Part shown: positions 17,688-26,974 of the stretch, piece after piece
How positions within the stretch are numbered: the stretch's first letter is position 1
Layout of the letters: every line of letters starts with the position of its first letter
Position numbers and translations under genes: made by a program
Source of the DNA: an uncultured Sulfitobacter sp.
GTDB lineage: Bacteria; Pseudomonadota; Alphaproteobacteria; Rhodobacterales; Rhodobacteraceae
NCBI RefSeq assembly: GCF_947497275.1
Contig: NZ_CANMFS010000001.1
Coordinates: 372,001 to 436,000 of the forward strand
Length of the DNA stretch: 64,000 nt
Direction: 5' to 3'
The notes under the pieces: model-generated
What the model saw: the letters and a program-made list of their open reading frames with translations, nothing else
Databases searched by the model: none
What the model was told of the DNA's origin: nothing

Positions 17688-17954
17688 TTAGCCCTGCGGC
17701 AGGGACAGAACCTTTTGACCGCCCAGCCGGGACAGGATCACACGGTCGGCGGCAATCGCTTCGATCTTGCCACCCGCGACGCTGTCGCCGACGCTGACCT
17801 TGGCGATATCGCCCTTGGGCAGGCGGATCAGGGCCTGAAACGCGCCTTCGGTACCGAATACGCCGATCAGGGCCGTCCGTTCCAGTTTTGCGTTTTTCGT
17901 GGCAAGTTCGATTACCTTTTCGGGCGTCGGGGTGCCGTCGGTGGGGGTGGTCAT
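17688..17954 (-). CDS. Small conserved protein, PilP/GspC-like fold pattern
   Basis: 88 residues from ATG 17954 (MTTPTDGTPTPEKV). An N-terminal polar helix (ELATKNAKLERTALIGVFG) leads into a compact beta domain, AFQALIRLPKGDIAKVSVGDSVAGGKIEAIAADRVILSRLGGQKVLSLPQ. The 'GDSVAGGKIEAI..DRVILSR.G' pattern resembles the small beta domain of type IV pilus PilP or type II secretion protein C. There is no signal peptide or membrane segment, and no pilus gene nearby, so the role is open. 41 bp upstream of the SDR gene. Confidence 0.7.
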   Translation of the reverse strand: MTTPTDGTPTPEKVIELATKNAKLERTALIGVFGTEGAFQALIRLPKGDIAKVSVGDSVAGGKIEAIAADRVILSRLGGQKVLSLPQG

Positions 17955-18069
17955 GGTGTCTCCTGTGGGCCTTTGTGCTGCAGTGCAGCTATGCGAGGCC
18001 GCGACCGGGTTAAAGGGGCGGCGGGCCGGTCGGCGAACGCCTGCCACAGGGTGCGCGGAAGGGTGCCTG

Positions 18070-18462
18070 TCAGCGGGTGCGATGGTAGGTGAAGGTAAGC
18101 CGGGCGAGATGGTCGATAGCCTGTGCGGGCAGGTCGGCGTCCAGCGACAGATTGAGCGCACGGCTGGATTCGTACACAAAATCATGCGGATAGATGTCGC
18201 GCATCGTGGCGGCGAGCCTTGTTCTGCAGTCAACGAAGAGCGTCAGGGTCTGCGGCGATTTATCCGACCAGTTGGCCCGCAAGGTGGTGGCCTGACGCGG
18301 ACGGGTGGGGCGCCACGCCGGCTGGCCCCATTTGAGGCTTTCGCAGATCTGGCCTGCATTTGCGTGGTGTGCGGCGCTGAGAATCAGGCCCCGGGCAACG
18401 CCGAATTTTGTCGACGCGGCGGGCGGCCAGGCGGCCAGTGTCTGGGCAAAGGGGTCGGTCAT
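18070..18462 (-). CDS. DUF1801 family protein
   Basis: 130 residues. It shows the DUF1801/YdhG-like pattern: an early helix (FAQTLAAWPP), LILSAAHHANAGQICESLKWGQPAWRP (the substrate-pocket-like 'E.LKWG.P.' signature), and a C-terminal hydrophobic stretch ending in a YHRTR tail. These are small cytoplasmic proteins of the CyaY/YdhG-like fold with no established reaction. Isolated gene. Confidence 0.8.
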   Translation of the reverse strand: MTDPFAQTLAAWPPAASTKFGVARGLILSAAHHANAGQICESLKWGQPAWRPTRPRQATTLRANWSDKSPQTLTLFVDCRTRLAATMRDIYPHDFVYESSRALNLSLDADLPAQAIDHLARLTFTYHRTR

Positions 18463-18749
18463 GGCAGCAACCCTATCACAGGCGATGACAGATCGTGCAT
18501 CGAGGGTCAGCGATCAATCAGTGTGCGGCCCGGTACTTGCGCGATCTGGTGTCAGGCGGGATACCACGATCTCGCCGGGCACCGGCGCATAGGCCAGTTT
18601 CGATCTGGCCCCTTGTGCTACTCAGCGCAATTTGTACGCGGCAAGCCCGGAACAGGCCGAAGACCGCGAAGCGCCGCAACAGGAACACGACGAGGTATCG
18701 TATCGGCGCCAGACAGATCGCCAAGCCATCTTGCGTTCACCGCGCGAGG
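18463..18749. other. 287-bp gap after purF, possible gene remnant
   Basis: No intact gene is convincing. On the minus strand, just after purF, one frame encodes a hydrophobic stretch (LAPIRYLVVFLLRRFAVFGLF) and another frame further on reads AYAPVPGEIVVSRLTPDR, which looks protein-like. They are in different frames, with a stop between them. This could be a small membrane protein gene broken by frameshift, or chance in GC-rich DNA. Confidence 0.25.
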
Positions 18750-20258
18750 TTACTCGGCTGCCGGTTTCATCTCGAAGCCGTTCTTGATCTGGTCGGCTGG
18801 AACCACGGGGTATTCGCCTGAAAAACACGCATCGCAGTATTGCGGGCAGGACTTCTTGCGCCCGTCCGCTTCGCCGACGGCACGGTAAAGCCCGTCGAGC
18901 GATATGAACCTGAGACTGTCGACGCCCAGATGCTCGCACATTTCATCCTCGGACATGGTCGCGGCGAGGAGTTTCTCGCGCTCGGGGGTATCGACGCCAT
19001 AAAAACAGGGCCAGGCGGTGGGCGGCGAGGCGATGCGAAAGTGTACCTCGGCTGCGCCTGCGTCGAGGATCATCTCTTTGATCTTGCGCGAGGTGGTGCC
19101 GCGCACAACCGAGTCGTCGACCAGAATGACCCGCTTGCCCCTGATCAGCGCGCGGTTGACGTTGAGCTTGAGGCGCACGCCCATGTTGCGGATCTGCTCT
19201 GTCGGTTCGATGAAGGTGCGGCCCATGTATTGATTGCGGATGATGCCCATCGCGTAGGGGATGCCGCTTTGCAGGCTGAATCCGATCGCCGCCGGCGTGC
19301 CGCTGTCGGGGACCGGACAGACCAGATCCGCCTCGACGGGGCTTTCCTTGGCAAGCTCGCGGCCAATGGCTTCGCGCGTTTCATAAACGGAACGCCCGCC
19401 CAGAATGCTGTCGGGGCGGGAGAAATAGACATGTTCGAAGATACAGAATTTCGACGGCTGGGGGCGGAAAGGGAAATGCGATTCGACGCCCTTGTCGGTG
19501 ATTACGACCATCTCGCCCGGCTTGATTTCGCGCACGAATTCGGCGCCGATGATATCAAGCGCGCAGGTCTCGGAGCTGAGCGCCCAGCCTTCGCCGATGC
19601 GGCCCAGCACAAGTGGGCGCACGCCCATTGGATCGCGGGTGCCGATCAGTTTCGTGCGAGTCATCGCGACGACGGAAAATGCGCCCTCGACGCGGCGCAG
19701 CGCGTCTTCCATCCGTTCGGGAATGTTACGCTGGAGCGATCGGGCCATCAGGTGGATGATGCATTCGCTGTCGGAGGACGACTGGAAGATCGAGCCGCGC
19801 TCGATCAATTCGCGGCGTAGGGATTCGGCATTCGTGATATTGCCGTTATGTGCGATTGCAGCACCGCCCATTGCGAACTCGCCAAAGAAGGGCTGTACGT
19901 CGCGGATCGCGGTCGGGCCCTTGCTGCCGGCGGTGGAGTAGCGCACATGTCCGATGGCGAGCGCGCCGGGAAGGGTTTTCATCAGGTTTTCGCTGGTGAA
20001 ATTGTCGCGGACATAGCCGAAACGGCGCGCCGACTGAAAGCCGGCCTCGTCATCGTAGGATACGATGCCGCCTGCTTCCTGGCCTCGGTGTTGCAAGGCA
20101 TGCAGACCAAGTGCGACGAAATTGGCCGCATCTGCGACCCCGACGACCCCGAAAACGCCGCATTCCTCCTTCAGTTTGTCGTCGTCGCCAGCATCCGTCA
20201 GATAGGATGTGTCGAAGGGGTTGGCGGGGGGCATGGTCTTGGGCGGGACGTGGGACAA
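18750..20258 (-). CDS. purF: Amidophosphoribosyltransferase
   Basis: 502 residues. A 32-residue propeptide precedes the expected N-terminal nucleophile Cys33 (KEECGVFGVVG). The glutaminase half includes HVRYSTAGSK and HNGNITNA. The PRPP-binding motif is VILVDDSVVRGTT. C-terminal cysteines (CPQYCDACFSGEYP) fit the Bacillus-type, propeptide-processed, iron-sulfur form. It catalyses the first committed step of purine synthesis, PRPP + Gln to phosphoribosylamine. It lies downstream of cvpA as in many bacteria, but here with a histidine kinase gene between. Confidence 0.97.
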   Translation of the reverse strand: MSHVPPKTMPPANPFDTSYLTDAGDDDKLKEECGVFGVVGVADAANFVALGLHALQHRGQEAGGIVSYDDEAGFQSARRFGYVRDNFTSENLMKTLPGALAIGHVRYSTAGSKGPTAIRDVQPFFGEFAMGGAAIAHNGNITNAESLRRELIERGSIFQSSSDSECIIHLMARSLQRNIPERMEDALRRVEGAFSVVAMTRTKLIGTRDPMGVRPLVLGRIGEGWALSSETCALDIIGAEFVREIKPGEMVVITDKGVESHFPFRPQPSKFCIFEHVYFSRPDSILGGRSVYETREAIGRELAKESPVEADLVCPVPDSGTPAAIGFSLQSGIPYAMGIIRNQYMGRTFIEPTEQIRNMGVRLKLNVNRALIRGKRVILVDDSVVRGTTSRKIKEMILDAGAAEVHFRIASPPTAWPCFYGVDTPEREKLLAATMSEDEMCEHLGVDSLRFISLDGLYRAVGEADGRKKSCPQYCDACFSGEYPVVPADQIKNGFEMKPAAE

Positions 20259-20343
20259 GGGAGTGCTCCTGCAGCCTACAAGGGTATGGGCGTATTACGG
20301 CAGCGGCGGCAAAGAGTCACGACGCGATTGCGTGAGATCGGTA

Positions 20344-21471
20344 TTAGTTCGCCCGACGTGCTAATCGGATGTGCGATGCTGGCTGGGAAGGGGCGCAGTG
20401 CGGTGGAGTGCTGTTCGCCTGCTCAGTGAGTGTGCCCATCGGCAGCGTGAAGCGAACCGTGCTGCCACCATGCGCGCTGCAGTTCGATGCGGCGATGGTG
20501 CCGTTGCGCGCCGAAATAAGTCGGCGTATGCCCAAGAGGCCATAGCCGCTGTCGACGCGAAAGGTGCCGGTGTCGAGAAAGGCGTGCCCCGGATTGGCGA
20601 AGCCTGCGCCGTCGTCGTCCAGCGTCACCTCGATCCAGCCTTTTGCGGGTATCCGGGCAGAGCACTGCAACATCAGACTGTCCCGCGCGCCATGTTTGAT
20701 CGCGTTTTCGATCAGATTGCGCAGAATGATCTGCAAGGTCGATTTCTCCCCCAGCAGGGGCACGCTTGCGCAGGTCATCCGATGGGCGTTCTGCGGATCG
20801 AGCACCTGCATCAGATCGACGGTCAGATCGTGCAGATCGAACTGTTCACTGGTTTCCGGGGCCGAGATGGCGCAAGCGTGCGACATTATGTCGTCGATCA
20901 GCGCGAGCGATTTGACCGATGTTTCCTCCAGCAGATTGATCAACTCGACCTTGCCGTCGCCCTGATCCTCGAAGTTTTCGCTCAGCATTTCGGCCAGCAT
21001 CGAAACATTGCGCATCGGTGCCCGCAGGTCATGTGCCGCCATCGTGACAAATTGCTCGATCTCGCTGCCGATAATTTCCTGTTTGACCTTGGCGCGCTGC
21101 GCGATCCACTCGGCGGATATATCTTGCGAACTGCCGATCAGGCGGTACACCCGGCCATTGCTGTCCATCAACGGGTTGAGAGTGGTGCGCACGATGCCAA
21201 GACCGTTCCCGAACGGCAATTCGAACTCGTACGAACGCTGTGTCTTGGCAAGGATGGTTTTGCGCTGTTCGTCCAGCGCCGGTTGTCCGAACGCGGATCC
21301 ATACGCCTGAACAGTGGAGAGACCCGTGAAATCGGACATCGGACGCTTTATTCGCGCAAGGGTCGCACGGTTGCAGAACGCATAGACAGGCAGGCCGCTT
21401 TCCAGCACATCCATCACGAAGACGGGGGTCGGCACACAATCCAGAACCGCAAACAGATCATCGAAGGCCAT
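20344..21471 (-). CDS. PAS-domain sensor histidine kinase (soluble, orphan)
   Basis: 375 residues, no membrane segments. N-terminal PAS-like domain (LFAVLDCVPTPVFVMDV to RLIGSSQDIS, about 1-125), a short coiled coil, the phospho-acceptor H-box FVTMAAHDLRAPMRNVS, and an HATPase domain with N box ILRNLIENAIKHGA, G1 DDDGAGF and G2 GYGLLGI. A proline/serine-rich tail ends the protein. No response regulator is adjacent. It autophosphorylates on His in the standard model; its signal is probably cytoplasmic. It interrupts the cvpA-purF pair. Confidence 0.9.
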   Translation of the reverse strand: MAFDDLFAVLDCVPTPVFVMDVLESGLPVYAFCNRATLARIKRPMSDFTGLSTVQAYGSAFGQPALDEQRKTILAKTQRSYEFELPFGNGLGIVRTTLNPLMDSNGRVYRLIGSSQDISAEWIAQRAKVKQEIIGSEIEQFVTMAAHDLRAPMRNVSMLAEMLSENFEDQGDGKVELINLLEETSVKSLALIDDIMSHACAISAPETSEQFDLHDLTVDLMQVLDPQNAHRMTCASVPLLGEKSTLQIILRNLIENAIKHGARDSLMLQCSARIPAKGWIEVTLDDDGAGFANPGHAFLDTGTFRVDSGYGLLGIRRLISARNGTIAASNCSAHGGSTVRFTLPMGTLTEQANSTPPHCAPSQPASHIRLARRAN

Positions 21472-21546
21472 GGACGCTCCCTCTCTTCTTAAGGGAACGA
21501 TAGCAAATAAGACTTTAACGAAGTCTGAACCGACGTCCCGGAAACG

Positions 21547-22104
21547 CTATTCCGCCGTGCAGGTCGACACGAGGTCCTCGTATTTTCCGGTGATCCATCC
21601 GAGCGCCTGATCGGGGTCGGAATTTTGGATGTCATCGGCAAAGCGCCCGAAGACGAGAGCAGAGCGGCTGTCGTCGACGATGGTGAACTGCTGGCCCGAC
21701 ATCACGGTCGAGTAGACGAAGAAAGCGATGGCAACCAGAAGGATGCCGCGTGCGACACCAAAGATGAACCCCAGCGCCTGGTCGAAGCCGCCGAGAACGG
21801 AGCGTTGCACGAGCGAGGAAAAGAGCGGCGTGAACAGGGACACGATGACCAGCGTCACCGCCAGCACCAGCGTGAACGCGCCGATCACGGACAGCTCGCA
21901 ACTGTCGGCCAGAAACTCGCCAACCACGGGCAGTTCGCGGACCAAAGGTTCGACCTGCGGGGCGAACAGATAGGCCAGCATTGCTGCGGCGACCCAACCG
22001 ACAATCGCCATCAGTTCGCGGACAAAGCCGCGTCCGTAGGCCAGCAGAGCCGACATCACAATGACCAGCGCAACAACGCCGTCAATGAGGGTAAAACCTT
22101 CCAT
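21547..22104 (-). CDS. cvpA: CvpA family membrane protein
   Basis: 185 residues from ATG 22104 (MEGFTLIDGVV); a TTG three codons earlier is possible but sits too close to the GAAAGG ribosome site. Four hydrophobic segments match the colicin V production protein family, with the early YGRGFVRELMAIVGWVAA motif and a middle FSSLVQRSVLGGFDQALGFIFGVARG. The tail is soluble. In E. coli cvpA is co-transcribed with purF and affects colicin V production and envelope traits; the exact molecular role is unsettled. 27 bp downstream of radA. Confidence 0.93.
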   Translation of the reverse strand: MEGFTLIDGVVALVIVMSALLAYGRGFVRELMAIVGWVAAAMLAYLFAPQVEPLVRELPVVGEFLADSCELSVIGAFTLVLAVTLVIVSLFTPLFSSLVQRSVLGGFDQALGFIFGVARGILLVAIAFFVYSTVMSGQQFTIVDDSRSALVFGRFADDIQNSDPDQALGWITGKYEDLVSTCTAE

Positions 22105-22131
22105 GCTCGTCAAGCCTTTCGTCAGGGCGCG

Positions 22132-23499
22132 TCAACCGGCACCAAAAATTTCACCCACAAATCCCGTCAGATCGGCCATCGGCCGCAGCGTGATCCCGTC
22201 GACTCCCACGGCCTTGCCGCCTTTGGGTGCGATTGCGGTGGTAAAACCAAGTTTTTGCGCTTCTTTCAACCTGTTTTCGGTCTGGGTCGCGGGGCGAAGC
22301 GCGCCAGACAGGCTAAGCTCCCCGAATACAACGGTTTCCGCAGGCAGGGCGGTGTCCTCGCGTGCGCTCAGAAGCGCCGAAGCAACGGCCAGATCTGCGG
22401 CGGGTTCGGATATCTTGAGCCCGCCCGCGACGTTGAGATAGACGTCGAGCCCCGCGAACGGGATGCCGCAGCGCGCCTCTAGGACCGCGAGGATCATGGC
22501 AAGGCGGCCACCGTCCCAGCCGACGACCGTGCGGCGGGCCTGTGAGTGCGGGGAGGGCGCGACGAGCGCCTGTATCTCGACCAGCACCGGGCGCGTCCCT
22601 TCGACCCCGGCAAAGACGACGGATCCGGCGGCGGGCTGGCCGCGCTCGGACAGGAACAGCGCCGAAGGGTTGGTGACTTCGGCAAGGCCCCGCCCGGTCA
22701 TCTCGAATACGCCGATCTCATCGGCGGGGCCGAAGCGGTTCTTGACCGAGCGCAGGATGCGGAAGGGGTGGCCGCGCTCGCCCTCGAAATAGAGGACTGT
22801 ATCGACCATGTGTTCGACGACGCGGGGGCCTGCGATCTGGCCTTCCTTGGTCACGTGCCCCACCAGTATGACGGAGGTGCCGGTGCGTTTGGCAAAGGCT
22901 GTGAGTTCATGCGCGCACGCGCGGACCTGCGACACCGATCCCGGCGCGCTCTCGACGTTGTCAGCCCACATCGTCTGGATCGAATCGATGATGGCCAGCG
23001 CGGGGCGCTCCTTGTCCAGGGTGGTGAGGATGTCGCGCAGGTTGGTCTCGGCGCCCAGCTTGACGGCGGCTTTGGAGAGGCCCAGACGCTGTGCGCGCAT
23101 ACGCACCTGCGCGGAGGCTTCCTCGCCCGAGATGTAGACGACGCCAAGACCCTTGTTGGCGAAAGCCGCGGCGGCTTGCAGCAGAAGCGTCGATTTGCCG
23201 ATGCCCGGATCGCCGCCCACGAGGATCGCCGAGGCGGCGACAAGCCCGCCGCCCAGAACGCGGTCCAGCTCTCCCAGCCCCGAAAGCGTGCGCGGCGGTG
23301 GCGCTTCTTCGGTCGCGAGATCGAGAAGGGCCATTGACGATCCGCGGCGCGCGCCGAGCGATTTCGCGGGCGGCCCGGCACTTATGCCCTTGTCTTCGAC
23401 GATGGTGTTCCATTCGCCGCAGGCGTCGCAGCGGCCCGACCATTTGGGAAAGGACGCACCGCAGGCGGTGCAGGTGAATGTGGTGGGTGTTTTTGCCAT
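22132..23499 (-). CDS. radA: DNA repair protein RadA (Sms)
   Basis: 455 residues, full length. N-terminal C4 zinc finger (CTACGASFPKWSGRCDAC), Walker A GDPGIGKST, the RadA-specific KNRFG motif (VKNRFGPADE), and a Lon-type C-terminal domain (VEIQALVAPS, then GGLKISEPAADLAVA). RadA is a hexameric ATPase that helps branch migration in homologous recombination and natural transformation. Followed closely by cvpA. Confidence 0.97.
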   Translation of the reverse strand: MAKTPTTFTCTACGASFPKWSGRCDACGEWNTIVEDKGISAGPPAKSLGARRGSSMALLDLATEEAPPPRTLSGLGELDRVLGGGLVAASAILVGGDPGIGKSTLLLQAAAAFANKGLGVVYISGEEASAQVRMRAQRLGLSKAAVKLGAETNLRDILTTLDKERPALAIIDSIQTMWADNVESAPGSVSQVRACAHELTAFAKRTGTSVILVGHVTKEGQIAGPRVVEHMVDTVLYFEGERGHPFRILRSVKNRFGPADEIGVFEMTGRGLAEVTNPSALFLSERGQPAAGSVVFAGVEGTRPVLVEIQALVAPSPHSQARRTVVGWDGGRLAMILAVLEARCGIPFAGLDVYLNVAGGLKISEPAADLAVASALLSAREDTALPAETVVFGELSLSGALRPATQTENRLKEAQKLGFTTAIAPKGGKAVGVDGITLRPMADLTGFVGEIFGAG

Positions 23500-23574
23500 T
23501 GCGCGTTGATGCCGAAGGCGCGCGGCGGGGTCAAAGGAAATCGCGCGGAGTGACGTCTGGTCCGGACGCGGACC

Positions 23575-24375
23575 CTATTCGGCGGCTTTGGGCAATTCGT
23601 ACACGCCGTTGTCGAGTGCGGTGGGATCAAGCGGTTCTGCGTCGCCTTCAGGTTCGATACGCAGCGGCGTCTCGCGACCGAGCTGCGGCAGGATTTCATT
23701 CATCTCTTCGCTCAGCCGGGCAAGCTGCGCTGCGGCGACACTTTCTTCCAGTTCCACCTCATGCAACCAGTGCTTCATCTCGGTCGAGATCGCCTTGGCC
23801 TGATCAAGGCGTTCGTTGAACAGGTTGACCTCTTCCTGACGCTGCTTGAGGAAACTGCGGGCGCGGCCGATTTTCTCGTCGGAATAGACATCCGCCAATT
23901 CGCGGCTGATGTGGCTCATCTGTGCCGCCGCTTCGAGAAGCGCGGGTTCGAGGGTGCTCAGATCGGGGTGGTCGCGCAGGTAGGCAAGGCGTTCGCGCAC
24001 GGCATCAAATTCGGAGCTTAACTGGAATACATGACCCCGGTCCGCGGCGTGCACGGCGGCATAGGCGCGCGCGACATCGTCCATCGACATCCGGAAGGAC
24101 CGGTGTGACGTCTCCAGCTTGAGAATGCGTGCGTTTGCGGGCAGGAAAAAACAGATGCCGGCGGCAAGCACCGTTGCGAAGATCTGTACGTACATGCCGG
24201 CGTTTTCGACAGGCGTACCGCCATAGGTCAGGGGCAGGTCGATCCACGACCAGAAGCCAAGGGCAGCCATGATTGTGGCGGTGGTCAATGCGGCCGCACA
24301 AGCCGCGAAGAACAACAGCGCAAGACGCTGCATGAGGTACTGAACAAGAAAGCCAAAGGCTTTTACGTGGTGCAT
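23575..24375 (-). CDS. Membrane-anchored coiled-coil protein (uncharacterised)
   Basis: 266 residues from ATG 24375 (MHHVKAFGFLVQYL). Two N-terminal hydrophobic segments (LALLFFAACAAALTTATIM and VQIFATVLAAGICFFLPA) are followed by a long, charged, Leu/Ala/Glu-rich helical region (about 90-240) that should form a coiled coil, and an acidic tail. I recall similar proteins annotated as 'DNA repair protein' in this order only because they neighbour radA; nothing in the sequence supports a repair function. 75 bp upstream of radA, same strand. Confidence 0.7.
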   Translation of the reverse strand: MHHVKAFGFLVQYLMQRLALLFFAACAAALTTATIMAALGFWSWIDLPLTYGGTPVENAGMYVQIFATVLAAGICFFLPANARILKLETSHRSFRMSMDDVARAYAAVHAADRGHVFQLSSEFDAVRERLAYLRDHPDLSTLEPALLEAAAQMSHISRELADVYSDEKIGRARSFLKQRQEEVNLFNERLDQAKAISTEMKHWLHEVELEESVAAAQLARLSEEMNEILPQLGRETPLRIEPEGDAEPLDPTALDNGVYELPKAAE

Positions 24376-24508
24376 CAAACTTCCCTGAAGGGCTACCGTC
24401 GGCAAGAACACGCCGACTGGACCCAATTTAGGGTGCGGCGCGCCGTCTGCAAAGGAGTAATTAACCGTGGTCAGACCGTATTAACGCGCACTGTTTCAAA
24501 TTGGGCAC

Positions 24509-24964
24509 CTAATTTGACCAATGATTCGCTAATTGTCGCGTTTTCCAACCGATCCAGATGGAGGCGAGAATGGAGAACGTGAAAAGATACAACCCCCAGG
24601 CGATTTCGATGCGCCCGACACCGATTCCCTTGATCACCGTAATATAGAGCGCGATCAGGAAAACATCCGCCATCGCCAGCTTGCCGGTGGCCTCCAGTAC
24701 GGCGTCGGTGCGCGGGCCGAGCAGACCGAATTGACGCAGTGCCAGACCGATTGTCTTGAGGTACGGCGCGGCGAGCGCGAAGGCGGCGACGACACCGGCA
24801 AGAAACATGTCCGTTTCCCAAAGTGATCGCACGCCGGACAGAACGGAAATCTCGCTCAGACCGAAGAGCGGCAGCAACCCCGCCCGCATCAGCGGCGCCG
24901 ACCACGCAACCGGGTAGAGCACCAGCAGCGCGAGGTTCGCGGTCCGCAGCAGGGTGCGTTGCAC
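24509..24964 (-). CDS. PqiA-like (paraquat-inducible protein A) membrane protein
   Basis: 151 residues using GTG 24964, 5 bp after the alr stop; no suitable ATG gives the full first helix. Four membrane segments in the pattern of one PqiA half (LALLVLYPVAWSAPLM, SVLSGVRSLWETDMFLAGVVAAFALAAPYLKTIGLAL, MADVFLIALYITVIKG, YLFTFSILASIWIGW). The zinc-ribbon half of classical PqiA is absent. The family sits in inner-membrane lipid-transport systems with MCE proteins, but no MCE gene is present here. Coupled to alr, an arrangement common in Rhodobacterales. Confidence 0.85.
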   Translation of the reverse strand: MQRTLLRTANLALLVLYPVAWSAPLMRAGLLPLFGLSEISVLSGVRSLWETDMFLAGVVAAFALAAPYLKTIGLALRQFGLLGPRTDAVLEATGKLAMADVFLIALYITVIKGIGVGRIEIAWGLYLFTFSILASIWIGWKTRQLANHWSN

Positions 24965-24969
24965 GGGTC

Positions 24970-26004
24970 TCAGGTCTTCCAGGTGCGGGTGTAGCGGCTG
25001 CCGAGTGCCGTGAGGATTTCGTATCCAATGGTGCCTGCAAATTCGGCCACCGTATCGACGGATTGGTGTGCGCCGATCAATTGCAGGCTTTCGGGGTTTC
25101 CCTCCAGATCGGTCACGTCGACCGTAATCAGGTCCATCGACACCCGACCGACGACAGGCACCTTGCGGCCTGAGTGGGTCATCGTGGCACCGTCCCCCAT
25201 CGCGCGGATAAGGCCATCGGCGTAGCCTGCGGAAACCGTGGCGATGCGCGCGGGGCGGGGGGCGGTCCAGCTGTTGGCGTAGCCGACCGTCTCGCCCGTC
25301 GTCACCTCGCGTATCTGGATGACGGGAATGTCGAGTGTGACCACCGGTTGCGCATCGACGAAGGGCAAACCGCCATAAAGCCCAACACCGGGCCGCACCA
25401 TGTCGTAGTGAAAGGCCGAGCCCAGCAAGGTGCCACCGGTCGCGGAGAGCGAACGCGGCACGTCGACCCCTTGGGTCAAATCGTCGAACATGCGGCGTTG
25501 TCGCGCGTTCATCGGGTGATCGGGATCGTCGGCGCAGGCGAGATGCGACATGATCAGCGTCGGGTTCTGCGCCAGCGCGATGTCGCGCAGGGCGGACCAT
25601 TCCGCAGGCTCCATCCCCAGCCGGTTCATGCCGGTGTCAAGTTGCAGACCGAACGGATGCCCGGGCAGCGCCTCGACATGGCGCAGCATCTGGTCGACGG
25701 AATTGATCATCGGTTCCAGATCGGCGCCGGCGATTTTCTCGGCGTCTCCGGCCATATGCCCCGAAAATACCCCGATCCGGGGGCCGGGCCCCAGCGTGCG
25801 ACGTAGCGCGACGCCTTCTTCGGCGGCGGCGACGAAAAACCGGCGGGCACCTGCGGCGGCGAGGTGTTGGCTGACGCGGGCGGCATCAAGGCCGTAGGCA
25901 TCCGCCTTGACGACAGCGGCGGTTTCGACCTGTGCGATCTGCGCCAGAGCGCGCCAGTTTGCGACGACGGCGCCCAGATCAATAGTGAGGGTTGCGGTAC
26001 TCAT
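24970..26004 (-). CDS. alr: Alanine racemase
   Basis: 344 residues. The PLP-binding Lys33 lies in [11 protein letters not shown], and the second catalytic Tyr is in SAGYADGL; the barrel strand DTGMNRLGM and the [11 protein letters not shown] region also match. It interconverts L- and D-alanine for peptidoglycan. The downstream pqiA-like gene starts 5 bp after its stop. In related genomes dnaB usually lies just upstream; here two genes (26.0-28.3 kb) intervene. Confidence 0.96.
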   Translation of the reverse strand: MSTATLTIDLGAVVANWRALAQIAQVETAAVVKADAYGLDAARVSQHLAAAGARRFFVAAAEEGVALRRTLGPGPRIGVFSGHMAGDAEKIAGADLEPMINSVDQMLRHVEALPGHPFGLQLDTGMNRLGMEPAEWSALRDIALAQNPTLIMSHLACADDPDHPMNARQRRMFDDLTQGVDVPRSLSATGGTLLGSAFHYDMVRPGVGLYGGLPFVDAQPVVTLDIPVIQIREVTTGETVGYANSWTAPRPARIATVSAGYADGLIRAMGDGATMTHSGRKVPVVGRVSMDLITVDVTDLEGNPESLQLIGAHQSVDTVAEFAGTIGYEILTALGSRYTRTWKT

Positions 26005-26049
26005 GGTGACGGTTTTGACAATGTAGCCAGCCTCGTCAAGACCGCGCGA

Positions 26050-26838
26050 CTACGGAGACATGAAATAGCCGCGGTTTTCCTCCCAGATCTTTTCACCGAT
26101 CATGCAATCGTAGGGGGCGGGGGTCTGCACCCTGACGATCTGCGCGGATGGCACGGCGTCTGCAATTTCGAGCACCAGCTTGCGCCGCACGGCATCCGCA
26201 AAGCCCGACCATTCATAGACCGGCAGAACGAATGCGCCCGGACCGCCGATCACGCAGCGGGCATAGTAGACGTCCAGATCTTCGATGCCCCAAAGCGCGC
26301 TCAGGGGGTCATGGGTCATCAGGGGCAGGCCGTTGATGGTGATGCCCTGCGCCGTTACCACGTCGCGTGCGGCGCGCACGGGCAGGCCGGTGTTGTTCGG
26401 GCCGTCGCCGGAAATGTCGATCACCCGGCGCAACCCGTCAAAGTCGTTCGCCGCGATGCTGTCTGCGGCAAAGCGCAGCGCCGAGGAGATCGACGTGCGC
26501 CGCAGGCTGTCGGTGTACTGTGCTGAGATCCGTTGCGCAGCCGCAGCGGCATCGGTGCCCGTGGCGATTTCGGTCCAGGGCAGGACGACCCGCTGGCGAC
26601 CGCTGCCGGCCCATTCCACATAGGTGAGGGCGATGCGGCCCAGAAGGCCCGCCTCTATCGCGTTCACGACCTGGGGGGAGATGAGCGCCTCGGCGTAGCC
26701 GCGCCGCTGAATTTCAAGCTCTGCGGGAGACATCGAGCGCGATACGTCGACGGCCAATACCAGCTCGATATCGACTTCGCGCGCCGCGAGGGACGCGGGG
26801 AGCAGGGCCACGACGCACAGGATCAGCAATCGGATCAT
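26050..26838 (-). CDS. Secreted DUF1194 (VWA-like) protein
   Basis: 262 residues from ATG 26838 (MIRLLILCVVALLPASLAARE); Sec signal peptide with cleavage after SLAA. The mature part starts with a VWA-like domain with an intact metal-site motif DVSRSMS (DxSxS) and ISGDGPNNTGLPV. It ends with a Cys-containing segment (APYDCMIGEK). DUF1194 proteins are periplasmic, alphaproteobacterial and of unknown function. Divergent from the secreted hydrolase at 26975 across a 136-bp shared promoter region, and 45 bp upstream of alr. Confidence 0.87.
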   Translation of the reverse strand: MIRLLILCVVALLPASLAAREVDIELVLAVDVSRSMSPAELEIQRRGYAEALISPQVVNAIEAGLLGRIALTYVEWAGSGRQRVVLPWTEIATGTDAAAAAQRISAQYTDSLRRTSISSALRFAADSIAANDFDGLRRVIDISGDGPNNTGLPVRAARDVVTAQGITINGLPLMTHDPLSALWGIEDLDVYYARCVIGGPGAFVLPVYEWSGFADAVRRKLVLEIADAVPSAQIVRVQTPAPYDCMIGEKIWEENRGYFMSP

Positions 26839-26974
26839 CGTGGTATTGGGCCAGAGTTCTGCGGGTCTGTCCATTCACAAACAGGACAGGTGGCGCGACC
26901 ACGTCTTGCAACCTGCACTTGTGCTGCGGCGCGGGACGCTTAAGCTGCTGCGAACATTGGAGGAGGACCCACCC

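Noticed and set aside
22105-22113. TTG start for cvpA
   Set aside because: Too close to the ribosome site; ATG 22104 is better placed.
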